A stretch of 39,518 nt of DNA from an uncultured Oscillospiraceae bacterium (GCA_944385405.1 CALWXB010000016.1:1-39518); one strand, 5' to 3'. Counted from the first letter of the stretch, positions 17,401 through 24,112 are shown. Numbers and translations: made by a program. Notes: generated by a model from the letters alone, not told the origin.

Positions 17401-17717
17401 GCGGACCGTACCGGCTGTGAGGTCCGGGCCGGCTGCGCGGCCGCGGTCCCTACCCTGGGCATCACGGCTGTGGAGGCTGTCTTGAATACAGAGCTCTGCC
17501 GTACAGAGAAAGGCACGGAGGTACTTCCATACACCTTTCGCCGCAGCTCTTCTCCTGCAGTTGTGCGTCCTGTGGCAGAACTTTCGGTATTTCCGACACT
17601 TCCAGCCGCTTGAGTTTGCGTCTCATATGCAGCCTTTCGTACAGCTTGGATTTGCTCCTCGGTTGGGTCTGCCGTTCCATATACTCGGCTCCGCAACACG
17701 TCACCGACGCTTGCCAT
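11436..17717 (-). CDS. Giant phage polyvalent (probable ejection) protein with nuclease-like domain and LPD38-like C-terminus
   Basis: Protein of 2093 residues, last gene of the late operon. Residues ~1-440 are Ala/Gly-rich with hydrophobic stretches (VDAGAAGVQLAGDIGLVAL), typical of internal virion proteins. Residues ~510-650 look like an LPD3-type polyvalent domain. Residues ~790-905 look like a PBECR-class nuclease (Barnase-EndoU-ColicinE5/D-RelE-like), with RRVWEDTGVDITGYRAIL, HIIKNHG and a SIQTDTLYK end. A linker with PDPADVDLV occurs three times (near 450, 700 and 950), between these domains. Residues ~1370-2093 match LPD38, with LTNPRTHIRNIVGN. By analogy with published polyvalent proteins, it may be packaged, injected with DNA and act against host factors or defences. 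A TAAGGAGGG site precedes the ATG. Confidence 0.8.
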   Translation of the reverse strand: MASVGDVLRSRVYGTADPTEEQIQAVRKAAYETQTQAAGSVGNTESSATGRTTAGEELRRKVYGSTSVPFSVRQSSVFKTASTAVMPRVGTAAAQPARTSQPVRSAASGTAKMPTLSGRVADTVSGAVKSTGAAFSNAGGVLLDTARHLDTLNSQEYRKSVQEAENAAHYREMLSRGTLDDGTVLDAAGKQRLEMLAQRAEQRAGIYREGAEATHAPISRVISDVYGTADELADSAAQDLADAKEGAGAVGSFLVDAGAAGVQLAGDIGLVALTGGSAMPVVAARTFGSSTQKARQEGADLGQQLAYGTASAALSVATEKISNVASPFRKAFGAGAADKLAGTLVSRFGESTAVQTMQKLSQTAMGKIAASAIGEGSEEFVEDVFQPVLQRATYDPDARFDLSDALRDAAIGAVLGGVGGAVDVGMGRVQGKENAAPETEAAESVKQGTPDPADVDLVARVLNGGTETGSVQAGRVTVIQKPYQGKTPVQTQKSTAAVTVDSGSVQAAQNLINGSYGPEGAALEKSFKATLKNAYKAVFKPSKNVPVSGVTFDGRPYTVDIPGSVPGKVISDPNLTAEKLALLDILPQVVQNGEYVGSGQYVQHGSKQKNTVRYDYFETLAKINGRSYMVSFDVEVFPDVNNYRTHKLNEIELFPATDADTGRDPAAGGQETAPVEGTRPLNSDFTIPQGAESVKQGAPDPADVDLVARILSGGEETGTLRSKENTTPVPGTAVNENGLTALTDQEKINLSSGKRNKIISTFSDAVSFVKNALAVKQSADRAYLGKVPDTVARRVWEDTGVDITGYRAILPSDNVRHIIKNHGDAASESARGQSAVTAEDIARIPEVLAEPDHVRLSPDRDSRGRDVLIFEKQIGNQYVTMQAVSDGTHSIQTDTLYKQKRKDPHVTEYYDASDLTGPAHNARSVPPQGLSYSDFTIPQDAEPVNSGTPDPADVDLVTRVLGGEDPSGDARRDSIGAAKAGFDPYTNKLNEYGAIPTGEKPAREIDVPSRTESGNKVSYSARTILEAAATPDSAVGEIGQAVVDGKFSFIPVANKTVRDRAEKTIQRLGFTGAVAKFKEDVNSGKASEEITALGTVLYNAAANAGNTKMALDLAYDLSVSARNGARATQAMRILKTLTPSGKLYMLQKEVNRINETYTGKIRRMQSGSSTNTTQSGPEFTGSERGYGNAGTGDMRKTAGKGSKTRKKPKATDNVPVDQWMQKVGEELADSLAARTKEPKQRTRTVTQTILSDLRKFAAETAPKGAVAGGRSEMERIRDLFQNQDAYQEAWEAAKATLSKEFENNPKALQAFDDWFKSSLDYGERLTKELTGQDQITIDTELSDAYLHAENAAEQAAALDAIYQDIANQMPADWKERWRAWRYMSMLTNPRTHIRNIVGNIGFQPLRMVKNEIAAAIEAGLEKAGHSVERTKSFAASPELYRSAWKDFENVADVLSGNQYSEKPETEIQRRRTIFRLQPLERLRKGNSAVLELEDTLFKRITYADSLAGYLRANGVSAAQLETGKVDPEILVRAREYASQEALKATYQDTNAISNRFVKIADSLGFIGEAVLPFRRTPANILARGLEYSPAGLAKALTYDCWQVKNGKKTAAEAIDSIAAGLTGSALMGLGAYLFSEGLIRGGSGDSKEDAYNELLGHQPYSLELPDGASVTLDWLAPESLPFFMGVELASAMGEEGMDAEAIMTALVSTASPLLELSMLQGVNDLIESVSFSDGPKLLAMIPSVIVSYFTQALPTLGGQIERSFESKRMSTYTDKNSGIPTDIQYALGRASSRIPILDYQQVPYIDAWGREEQTGDLPYRILNNFFNPAYLSEVNETPVDQEIQEIYSRTGSRDVLPDRAPRYFTVDGERIDLTADQYIRYATKRGNDSYQIITDIMENAAFETLTDEGKVHAIDEIYSYADAMARASVSDYTPPKWMLEVEAERIDPATAILFRAMEWEGKEAETSRYQKYHEMVRAGLSEREQMEALRVVMTESEYEGLADAYQSGVTPEQFVSFLEGISGLSTDKGPMGKTISGSLKRKVMQFIDSMDLNNAQKTALYYAAGYKESTLDDAPWYGRSEYDPWNIIPRLDG
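14842..14923. repeat. Direct repeat copy C between domains of the giant gene
   Basis: An 82-bp unit matching copy B (15592-15673) with about 10 mismatches by eye. On the minus strand it encodes SDFTIPQDAEPVNSGTPDPA and onward DVDLVTRVL. It marks the C-terminal side of the PBECR-like domain. Confidence 0.8.
15592..15673. repeat. Direct repeat copy B between domains of the giant gene
   Basis: An 82-bp unit about 88 percent identical to copy C, 750 bp away. It encodes SDFTIPQGAESVKQGAPDPA and onward DVDLVARIL on the minus strand. It separates the LPD3-like and PBECR-like domains. Confidence 0.8.
15634..15662 (+). promoter_or_regulatory. Near-consensus sigma-A promoter antisense inside the giant gene
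   Basis: TTGACA (15634-15639), 17-nt spacer, TATAGT (15657-15662) with a TGG just before the -10, matching the extended -10 pattern. It points rightward, antisense to the giant gene. Copy C has TTGACA, the same 17-nt spacing and TATCGT. This could be chance in coding DNA. Confidence 0.35.
16339..16394. repeat. Direct repeat copy A (short form) in the giant gene
   Basis: A 56-bp unit matching the first part of copies B and C, encoding ESVKQGTPDPADVDLVARVL. It lies on the N-terminal side of the LPD3-like domain and lacks the SDFTIPQ part. Confidence 0.75.
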
Positions 17718-17730
17718 TGGTATTCCCTCC

Positions 17731-19398
17731 TTAAATGCCGAGCGCCTGCATGATGGTAGCGGCGCCTGCCGTGTTGATCTTACCGCTGTTCAGCTGCTCC
17801 AACAGATAGATTTCCAGCTGCTCTTGTGTCGCGTTTCTCTCCTTCATGACCTGCACTGTGCTCAGGGTAAGTCCATACTGTGGGCCATAAGCTCCGGTAG
17901 AAGAATTCTTCAAGATTGTGTTGTAATCCGGCAATTCGGGCTGTGTGATCCCACTGTTCATGGCCGCCCAGGCCTCGTCCGCGCTCAATCCTTGGGCCGC
18001 TGTGCGGGACTCGCTTCCCCACATGCCGTCCGCCGTCACGCCGTAATAATCCTGCATCTGCCGCACCTGGGCCGCGGTGAGGCTCCCGTTGTCATAGCCG
18101 GACCGTCCGGACCCTCCGGAGGACCGGGCCGCAGTGGTGCCGCCGGAGGCGGCCGCCGTGGCGGCGGCGCCCTGCCCCAGCACGGTGCTGCGGATGGCCT
18201 GGGCCTCCTGGGTGCTGATGCCCGCCTGGGCCAGCACGTCGGTACCGGGCATGATGCCCATGCCCAGCAGATCCATGGCCCGGTCGTAGGCGGTGGCGGA
18301 CTGCTGGGTGCGCATCTGCTGCTGATTGGACTGCAGTTGCTGCTGATTCCAGTAGTTGCTGCTCTGGAGGGCCTGCTGGTTCTGGACGTAGCTCAGCCAG
18401 CTGGACTGCATGGACTGGAGGTAGGCCTGCAGCTCCTGGGCCGCCTGGAGATCTCCGGAGAGCTGGGCGTCCCGGATGGCCTGCTGCAGCTCCGCGATGA
18501 CCAGCTGGCGCTGGTTTTCGATGCTCTGGAGGTTGTTTTCGTAATTGGTCTCCGTCTGGATGCGCTGACTGTCCGCCATGCCCCCGGCGTACCCCGCCGC
18601 GCTGAGCTGCTGGTCCAGGTTCTTCTGCCCCAGCATCTTGGCGATATACGCCTGCCGGGCCAGCTCGTCGCTGTCCTTGTTGGTCTGCTCGATCTGGCTG
18701 TTGTAGCTGTTCACCGCCTGCTGCACCGCCGCCTGGATGCGCTGCTGGGTGGCCTCGCTGTACTGGTCATAGCCGGTCTGGTCCAGGAACTCCTGGAAGC
18801 TGGGGATCTCGATCTCCGGCAGCTCCATCATCTGCTGATTTTCCGGCAGGTACTGGGAGTAGTAGTCCGTGGTGGTCTGGGCGCCCTTGTAGTCCGGAGA
18901 GGAGATCTTCTGGTTGCGCATCTGCTCATAGATGGCCGCGGAGGTGTAATCGCCCTTGGCCACCGCCTGGTTGATAAGATCCTGGTAGTTGATGTCCTGG
19001 CTCACCGTGCCGTAAAGGCCGCCCGCGCCGGTGCCGGAGGGGGGAGAGGCGCCCATGATGTCGCTGCTCCCCTTGTAGGGATCTTTCCCGCCGTACTGGG
19101 CGTCGATCTTGTTCTGCCGCTCCTGCTGGAGCTTACTGATGTAGTCCTGGCTGGCCCCTGCCGCCTGGGCGTTTTTGATCTCCAGGGAGTAGTCCAGGTC
19201 GGGGTTGAAGTACCCCGAACCGCTCCCCTTGCTCCCGCCGGAAGTACCGGACGACCCGCCGGAGCTGCCGCCGGAAGAGCCGGAAGAGGCCGTATTTCCC
19301 TTGCTCCAGCTGCCGCTGCTTCCCTTGCTGTACCCCTGCGCTTTCAGCGCGGCGGACACGGAGCCATGCTGCTTGACCATATCGCTGAACGTTGCCAT
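17731..19398 (-). CDS. Gln/Ser-rich phage internal or ejection protein
   Basis: Protein of 555 residues, 13 bases upstream of the giant gene and surely co-transcribed with it. The N-terminus (FSDMVKQHGSVSAALKAQGY) leads into a Ser/Gly-rich linker (residues ~28-62). A long Gln-rich helical region follows, with many QQ pairs (about 190-380). Near residue 450 there is a motif like a peptidoglycan-binding repeat (MQDYYGVTADGMWGSESRTA). No catalytic domain was recognised. Position between the endolysin and the polyvalent protein, together with composition, suggests an internal virion protein that helps DNA ejection, comparable in place to the ejection proteins of P22-like phages (inference). An AAAGGAGG site precedes the ATG. 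Confidence 0.65.
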   Translation of the reverse strand: MATFSDMVKQHGSVSAALKAQGYSKGSSGSWSKGNTASSGSSGGSSGGSSGTSGGSKGSGSGYFNPDLDYSLEIKNAQAAGASQDYISKLQQERQNKIDAQYGGKDPYKGSSDIMGASPPSGTGAGGLYGTVSQDINYQDLINQAVAKGDYTSAAIYEQMRNQKISSPDYKGAQTTTDYYSQYLPENQQMMELPEIEIPSFQEFLDQTGYDQYSEATQQRIQAAVQQAVNSYNSQIEQTNKDSDELARQAYIAKMLGQKNLDQQLSAAGYAGGMADSQRIQTETNYENNLQSIENQRQLVIAELQQAIRDAQLSGDLQAAQELQAYLQSMQSSWLSYVQNQQALQSSNYWNQQQLQSNQQQMRTQQSATAYDRAMDLLGMGIMPGTDVLAQAGISTQEAQAIRSTVLGQGAAATAAASGGTTAARSSGGSGRSGYDNGSLTAAQVRQMQDYYGVTADGMWGSESRTAAQGLSADEAWAAMNSGITQPELPDYNTILKNSSTGAYGPQYGLTLSTVQVMKERNATQEQLEIYLLEQLNSGKINTAGAATIMQALGI

Positions 19399-19411
19399 GT
19401 GCGTTCCTCCT

Positions 19412-20800
19412 TTACTGCAAGCCCAGAAGGTGCTTGCGATACTCCATCACGGCGTACTGCCGCCGGGTCAGGGGCGCATCCAGCATCAGGTCCCCCGCCT
19501 CGTTGCCCTGCATGATCCCCTGCTCCGTGATCCAGGCCACCGCCTGCTCCGCCTCGGTGGGCGCACTGTCCGGTCCGGGCGTCTCCTGGGATGTCTCCGG
19601 TACCCAAGCAACCCCAAGGTGGTCCGTGATGCCCCGGGCCTCTGCTTCGGCCACAGAGGCCCGCCAGCTGCCGTCCTTCAGGTTTGCCGCGTCCTCCGCA
19701 TTGGTGTGGAAGGCGTGCTCGATGAGTACCGCCGGGGCCGCCGTGTGCTTCAGGACATACAGCGCCGGGTCATATACGATGGGCGCGGACCGCACTGCCG
19801 TCCCCGTCTCCCGGACTCGTGTCAGGATGGCCTGCGCCGCCTGCTCCCGCGCGCCGCCCGCGCCGTAGATGTACGCGCTCCAGCCCCGGGCGCTGGACCA
19901 GCCGCTGCCGCCGGCGGCGTTGGAGTGGAGGGAAACAAAGAGGTCCAGCCCAACGATGCCGTTGGCGACGGAGCACCGCTGGGCCAGGGACACCGCCGAG
20001 CCGTCTGGCCTAGTTTCCGTCACCGCCACGCCGCAGCGCTCCAGGTGGTCTCGGATCCGCTTGGCCATGTCCAGGGCAAACTCGTGCTCAAAGTAAGTGC
20101 CGTCCGGGCTCTTGTTGGCCAGATTCCCGGCATCGTGTCCGGCGTCCAGCACCACATGCGTCTGATCGCTCACAGGCTTCTCCTCCTTGTTTCCGTCATC
20201 CCGCAGCCACAGCAAAATCAATGTCTGGCTGGGGTCCTTCCCCTCCATCATCACACCGGCGGCCCGCACGTACAGGTTCACCTTCCGCCCGCCGTCCATC
20301 ATGACGGCGAACCGGCACCCCTGCCGGGCCATGTAGTCCCGGCACGCCTCCGGGGTGCAGGCATCGCCGGAGCCGTCGCTTGCCCCATACGTGATCCACT
20401 CCGTATCCGTCAGGCCCACCGCCACCCGGCCCCTGCGGCCGGCCACGTCGGCGTTGTAATAGAGCTTGGGCTGGGGCGTTCCCTGGCGCACCAGCAAACA
20501 GTTGGCCACGTAGTTGGCCCGGCCGCAGGCCCCGCCGGGGGGCACCAGGACTTCCGCGGCATCCGCGCCGGAGTCCCAGGCCACCGCCCAGTAATTGTAT
20601 TCCCGGTCCGCAAACAGTATCTCGCCGTCTGCCTTCACCGGGCAGACCGGCCGCCAGGCGCCGGGGTCGTAAAAGGCCGCCGTCAGGGCGATGTCCGGCT
20701 GCTGCTCCTCCACGATCTCCGAGAGCGGTTTTTTCCCGGTGTTGACATACACCGCCGCCCTCCGGATGGCGGACAGCGCCGTCCGTTCCAGGTGTACCAT
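19412..20800 (-). CDS. Two-domain phage endolysin: phosphodiester-glycosidase-like plus amidase_3
   Basis: Protein of 462 residues. Residues ~1-195 look like the phosphodiester glycosidase/NAGPA family, with an ALTAAFYDPGAWRPV block and the MMDGGRKVNLYV block containing the family DGG. Residues ~205-390 are an N-acetylmuramoyl-L-alanine amidase_3 domain, with VVLDAGHDAGN (His), FEHEFALDMAKRI (Glu), FVSLHSNAAGG (His) and AVLIEHAFHTN (Glu). The C-terminus (AVAWITEQGIMQGNEAGD ... TRRQYAVMEYR) looks like an SLH-type or wall-binding repeat. The ATG at 20800 follows AAGGAGGGACCCAC; longer frames upstream are not needed. It lies in the lysis region with the holin. It would cleave peptidoglycan; the role of the first domain is unknown. 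Confidence 0.85.
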   Translation of the reverse strand: MVHLERTALSAIRRAAVYVNTGKKPLSEIVEEQQPDIALTAAFYDPGAWRPVCPVKADGEILFADREYNYWAVAWDSGADAAEVLVPPGGACGRANYVANCLLVRQGTPQPKLYYNADVAGRRGRVAVGLTDTEWITYGASDGSGDACTPEACRDYMARQGCRFAVMMDGGRKVNLYVRAAGVMMEGKDPSQTLILLWLRDDGNKEEKPVSDQTHVVLDAGHDAGNLANKSPDGTYFEHEFALDMAKRIRDHLERCGVAVTETRPDGSAVSLAQRCSVANGIVGLDLFVSLHSNAAGGSGWSSARGWSAYIYGAGGAREQAAQAILTRVRETGTAVRSAPIVYDPALYVLKHTAAPAVLIEHAFHTNAEDAANLKDGSWRASVAEAEARGITDHLGVAWVPETSQETPGPDSAPTEAEQAVAWITEQGIMQGNEAGDLMLDAPLTRRQYAVMEYRKHLLGLQ

Positions 20801-20817
20801 GTGGGTCCCTCCTTTTC

Positions 20818-20845
20818 TTGACAGGTCCTCCCGTCCGATGATAAA
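20818..20845 (+). promoter_or_regulatory. Sigma-A-like promoter of the + strand cargo gene
   Basis: TTGACA (20818-20823), 16-nt spacer, GATAAA (20840-20845), in the gap between the divergent endolysin and cargo genes. It leaves a leader of about 28 nt ending in a G-rich ribosome site. Confidence 0.6.
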
Positions 20846-20879
20846 ACATGGATAGATACAAAATTGGGGGGGTGTAGAT

Positions 20880-21437
20880 ATGCAGACCCAGGCCCAGCGG
20901 AAGGAGGCCCTTCTGCGGGAAGCGGACCAGATCCAGGAGGAGCTCCAAGACCTGTCTCCAGGCGATCCCCGGCGTCTGGACCTGGCGCGGAAGCTCCGTG
21001 ACACACTGGCGGCGTATCAGGCCGTCCCCTCCGACGAAGAGCTGCGCGCCCAGCGGGACGCCCGCTACGACGAGATCTCCGCGCAGATGAAGGACCCGGA
21101 GCTGTCCCCGGAAGCGTTCCTGGCCCTGGCAGACGAGCAGCTGCAGCTGCTGGATGAGATGCGCGCAGAAATGAACGCCGAGCAGGAGGCCCTGCTGCGG
21201 GCTTTCCGCGCTCTTCAGGTCCGGCGCAGCTTCCGGTATCAGTTTCACTGTTGGTGCTATGGCTTCCGCGGCATTGTCTGGTTAACGTTCTTCACGGCGC
21301 TGATCGGTCTGCCACTGTCTCTTTCTCTGTCCACAGATTATCCCTGGATGGGCCTGCTGGGCGTCATCACAGCCGTAGGCTCCCTGGTCTGGGCCATCTG
21401 GTCCAGCCGCCCGCCCCAGGATGGGGACGGACCGTGA
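20880..21437 (+). CDS. Prophage cargo protein: coiled coil plus two membrane helices
   Basis: Protein of 185 residues on the strand opposite to the late operon, between endolysin and a small lysis-region gene. Residues 1-115 are highly charged and helical (AQRKEALLREADQIQEELQD), probably a coiled coil. Residues ~125-175 contain two hydrophobic helices (FRGIVWLTFFTALIGLPLSLSL and WMGLLGVITAVGSLVWAIW). No known domain was recognised. It has its own sigma-A-like promoter, a GGGGGGGTG ribosome site and a shared terminator at the end. These are the marks of a moron gene expressed in the lysogen. Superinfection exclusion or another host-conversion function is a reasonable guess but not shown. Confidence 0.75.
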   Translation: MQTQAQRKEALLREADQIQEELQDLSPGDPRRLDLARKLRDTLAAYQAVPSDEELRAQRDARYDEISAQMKDPELSPEAFLALADEQLQLLDEMRAEMNAEQEALLRAFRALQVRRSFRYQFHCWCYGFRGIVWLTFFTALIGLPLSLSLSTDYPWMGLLGVITAVGSLVWAIWSSRPPQDGDGP

Positions 21438-21471
21438 CGCCCCTGATCTCCATACACTTCCCCCCTTCGAC

Positions 21472-21498
21472 AAGGGCGCGGCTCATGGCCGCGCCCTT
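21472..21498. terminator. Hairpin between convergent cargo and lysis-region genes
   Basis: Perfect 11-bp GC-rich stem (21472-21482 with 21488-21498) and a 5-nt loop. T runs are weak on both sides. It separates the + cargo gene from the - strand operon. Confidence 0.6.
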
Positions 21499-21506
21499 GC
21501 TGCGTC

Positions 21507-21851
21507 TTACTCCTGGCTGTGCCGGGGCCAGGACAGGATGGCGTCGAACTGCGCCCGGTCGCCGGAGAGGAACGCCTGGCGCAGCTCCTCCTCGAAGGCG
21601 TCCTCCTGGGCGCGCAGCTCCGCCAGCGCCGCCTCCCGCTGGCCCTGGGTGGCCATGCCGGCGTCCCACTCCTTCTGGGCGGCCTCCCAGTCCACGCCGG
21701 AGACGAAGCCCTCCAGCGGCTCCGCGCCGGTGACGCAGCCCTGCCGGAACAGCTCCCAGCCCATCTCGATGCCGGAGGGATTGCCCCGCCGGACGTCCTC
21801 CTGGCTCAGCACCCGCATGTCATACGCATACTTCTTCAGATCCATACCCAT
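21507..21851 (-). CDS. Small phage protein of unknown function, lysis region
   Basis: Charged protein of 114 residues (MGMDLKKYAYDMRVLSQEDV start; C-terminal half ALAELRAQEDAFEEELRQAF is probably helical). No signal peptide, membrane helix or known domain was recognised. AAAGGAGTACATC precedes the ATG; a second ATG two codons later is also possible. It lies 12 bases after the holin gene, in the same operon. Such genes beside holins are common in Clostridia prophages, and their role is unknown. Confidence 0.7.
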   Translation of the reverse strand: MGMDLKKYAYDMRVLSQEDVRRGNPSGIEMGWELFRQGCVTGAEPLEGFVSGVDWEAAQKEWDAGMATQGQREAALAELRAQEDAFEEELRQAFLSGDRAQFDAILSWPRHSQE

Positions 21852-21863
21852 GATGTACTCCTT

Positions 21864-22394
21864 TCAGTCCTCCGTGTTTGTATGTTCGCCGTCCTCCAAG
21901 ACGGATGCGGCCTCCGTTTCGTGGTCCTCACCCACCAGTTTGTCTCCGGCGGTGTCGATGGCCGCCTGGCTGATCTCCAGGAGCTTCGCCAGCCACCCGG
22001 GCACCGGGGCACCCAGGTTCACCGCGTGCTCCAGGAGGCTCCCCAGCTCTCCGATGACGTACCACACGATCACCAGCGGCCCCAGCAGCACCGAGTAGTC
22101 AAAGGGCAGCGCGATGCCTGGGATGTGGGCCAGCACCGTGGCGATGAGCCAGTCCGCCACCAGGGCGATACACACCACCAGAATCATGCCGCCCTTGTGC
22201 CACGCTCCCTCCCGCATCTTTGCGCTGGACCACCGGCCGTTCTTGGCAGCCGCCGCGCTGCCCACCAGCCAGTCGGTGAGCATCAGGGCCACCCAGGCCA
22301 CCACCAGCCAGCCGAACCACCCCCACACCGCCGTCAGCGCCGCCACAGCTGCCGCCACACCGGCTTTGATCCCCAGCAAGGTCATATCATCCAT
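21864..22394 (-). CDS. Phage holin (toxin secretion/phage lysis holin family)
   Basis: Holin of 176 residues that would form the membrane lesion releasing endolysin. Hydrophobic segments are at about 12-42 (VAAAVAALTAVWGWFGWLVV), 68-92 (GGMILVVCIALVADWLIATVL) and 98-120 (YSVLLGPLVIVWYVIGELGSL). Between the first two lies the family-typical KNGRWSSAKMREGAWHKGG stretch. The C-terminus is long and acidic. The layout fits the Bacteriophage_holin_4 group, frequent in Clostridia. An AAGGAAAAGACA ribosome site precedes the ATG. The endolysin lies about 1 kb downstream, separated by a small gene and by the + strand cargo gene, an unusual interruption of a lysis cassette. Confidence 0.88.
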   Translation of the reverse strand: MDDMTLLGIKAGVAAAVAALTAVWGWFGWLVVAWVALMLTDWLVGSAAAAKNGRWSSAKMREGAWHKGGMILVVCIALVADWLIATVLAHIPGIALPFDYSVLLGPLVIVWYVIGELGSLLEHAVNLGAPVPGWLAKLLEISQAAIDTAGDKLVGEDHETEAASVLEDGEHTNTED

Positions 22395-22421
22395 TGTCTT
22401 TTCCTTTCCCGGCTCACGCCG

Positions 22422-22865
22422 TCAAAATCCTTTGTATCGCGGCCGCTCTCCGCCCTCCACCAGGTACCTCAGCCAATCAAAAGCCGGGATGAATACCAGG
22501 CACAGCACAAACCACACGCCGAAAAACTGCGGGCAGATCTGGCCCATGAAGTTCCCAGGCAGGTGGGAATAGTCCCACACCCCCAGGCCCAGCCACACAT
22601 TGAGGATCAGCCCCGCCGCCAGTTCCACAACCGTCACCAGCACTGCGCAGCAGAGGGCCTGGAGCCACAGCGGCACCCGCCACGGAAGCTGCTCTCCGCA
22701 CCGCTCCACCGCCACGGTGAGCAGAATGGCCACCACCAGCATGGTCCAGGAGATCCTCCACGGCTCCCGCGTGATGGTCTTATAGGCCACCTCCAGCAGA
22801 AAGTACACCGTGCCGCCCCAGAACCACAAGAGCATGCTGAGGACCCACCGTCCCGCCCGGCTCAT
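22422..22865 (-). CDS. Membrane protein of the putative ABC-transporter type IV family, phage-borne
   Basis: Integral membrane protein of 147 residues with about four helices (WVLSMLLWFWGGTVYFLLEV, WTMLVVAILLTVAV, CCAVLVTVVELAAGLILNVW, FGVWFVLCLVFIPAFDWL). It carries the family mark GVWDYSHLPGNFMGQICPQF, seen in proteins labelled putative ABC-transporter type IV. No ATPase partner is present, so transport is doubtful. The family occurs in many Clostridia prophages just before the holin and may help lysis or modify the membrane (inference). Its start overlaps the upstream stop (ATGA). Confidence 0.78.
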   Translation of the reverse strand: MSRAGRWVLSMLLWFWGGTVYFLLEVAYKTITREPWRISWTMLVVAILLTVAVERCGEQLPWRVPLWLQALCCAVLVTVVELAAGLILNVWLGLGVWDYSHLPGNFMGQICPQFFGVWFVLCLVFIPAFDWLRYLVEGGERPRYKGF

Positions 22866-23476
22866 GCGGGCGCCTCCACGGAGCCGTAGTCGATGACCAC
22901 AGCCTGGACCGCCTCCACAGTTTCAGCGTTGTAGATGGCCTCCTTCACGGATTCCTGATACCGCCGGTACGGGTACACGTAGTCGATAATGGCCAGCAGC
23001 AGCGCGGTGTACTGCTCCTCGGTAAAGGTGTGGCACTGCTTTTTCTGGGTGTGCCACTCCAGAACAGCATCCCGCCCCGCCGCTTTCTGCACCTGATATT
23101 GCTGGAGGTTCAGGGCCATTTCGTTCTGGTCGGCCTCCGTGACGCCGTAGACGTTTCCGTCAATCCATGTCAGCGGGTGCTCCGCCAGCCAGGCAGCTAA
23201 GGCAGCCTTGTTATCCTCCTGCCGCGCATCTTTTGCCGCAGGCAATGGATCCGGCTCCGGGTGTTCTGCCATCCAGGCGTCGTAGGCCTCCTGGTCGGGC
23301 GCGATGGCGGTGACAGTGTCATTTTCAATGGTCAGGGTGACGAAGCCCTTGTACTGGAAGAACTCCGTCAGATCCAGCTCGTCCGGCAGCCATGCGTAGC
23401 CGTCCGGCAAATCAGGAGACGCCCATGTTTGCGGTGCCGGATATGCGGATAATACTGCGATCGGTATAATCTTCAC
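22862..23476 (-). CDS. DUF4376-like phage protein following the fibres
   Basis: Protein of about 204 residues. The C-terminal part reads like the DUF4376 family (KQCHTFTEEQYTALLLAIID, YRRYQESVKEAI), often found directly after tail-fibre genes. The middle is Ala/Glu-rich. A fibre assembly or chaperone role is inferred from position only. An ATG at 23482 directly touches the GAGGAGGG ribosome site, so the GTG at 23476, six bases downstream of it, is the better start. Confidence 0.72.
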   Translation of the reverse strand: MKIIPIAVLSAYPAPQTWASPDLPDGYAWLPDELDLTEFFQYKGFVTLTIENDTVTAIAPDQEAYDAWMAEHPEPDPLPAAKDARQEDNKAALAAWLAEHPLTWIDGNVYGVTEADQNEMALNLQQYQVQKAAGRDAVLEWHTQKKQCHTFTEEQYTALLLAIIDYVYPYRRYQESVKEAIYNAETVEAVQAVVIDYGSVEAPA

Positions 23477-23488
23477 GAACATCCCTCC

Positions 23489-24100
23489 TCAAATGGCGGC
23501 CCAAACATATTTGTAGACCTCATTATTACATTGGTCGGTTGCATTATTTGAAGCATATATGGAAAAAGTCTTTCGATCCGCAGATAGCTTGAACCCATAA
23601 CTGGAAAGAGATCCTACCCCTTGCACAGATGATAATCTGTATCCACTTACCCACTCATCTGTCTTCTGGATTGCATCAAGCGGACAATAGCTTCCGCCAC
23701 TCACACCAAAGTCATTGTTAAGCATACCAATAAAAAAGAGAGATTTTGGTGCGTCGAACTGGAACACAGTGGGGTTACTGGAACCGTACGTTCCCGTACC
23801 CTGATAGCTTCCGGTCTGAAGCCCGGCGATTCCATTGGATTTCAGCAGTGCCGCTAGCTCCGCGATGCTCCCCACGCCAGTGCCGCCCCTGGCCGCCGAC
23901 AGGATACCAGAGACAACCTGCGAGGCGTCGTGGGTGTGCGATGCAGCTGCCGCACCGATCTGCCCGGGGCTGACGCCATGGGGGTTATTCTTGTCGGCCA
24001 TATGGGCCGCCAGGTTCGCCTGCACCGCCGCCGCGCTTCCGGCGGGATCAAATGCTTCCGCTTGGACCGGAAACCCTGTATTCACGATACCGTATCCCAT
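23489..24100 (-). CDS. Second tail fibre / receptor-binding protein
   Basis: Protein of 203 residues. The N-terminal half carries the fibre signature AAHMADKNNPHGVSPGQIGA followed by HTHDASQVVSGILSAARGGTG, found in many phage tail fibres. The C-terminal half (from about residue 95) is aromatic and Ser/Asn-rich, likely the receptor-binding tip. Its DNA (about 23489-23780) is clearly more AT-rich than the rest of the operon, suggesting exchange of the tip by recombination. [10 protein letters not shown] segment is shared with the upstream SGNH fibre. A GAGGAGGG ribosome site precedes the ATG. Confidence 0.85.
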   Translation of the reverse strand: MGYGIVNTGFPVQAEAFDPAGSAAAVQANLAAHMADKNNPHGVSPGQIGAAAASHTHDASQVVSGILSAARGGTGVGSIAELAALLKSNGIAGLQTGSYQGTGTYGSSNPTVFQFDAPKSLFFIGMLNNDFGVSGGSYCPLDAIQKTDEWVSGYRLSSVQGVGSLSSYGFKLSADRKTFSIYASNNATDQCNNEVYKYVWAAI

Positions 24101-24112
24101 GCTGCTCCCTCC

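Noticed and set aside
11436-17717. Tape-measure protein
   Set aside because: Despite its length, the protein has polyvalent and nuclease-like domains and an LPD38-like end, lies after the lysis genes, and no long-tail tube or sheath genes are present.
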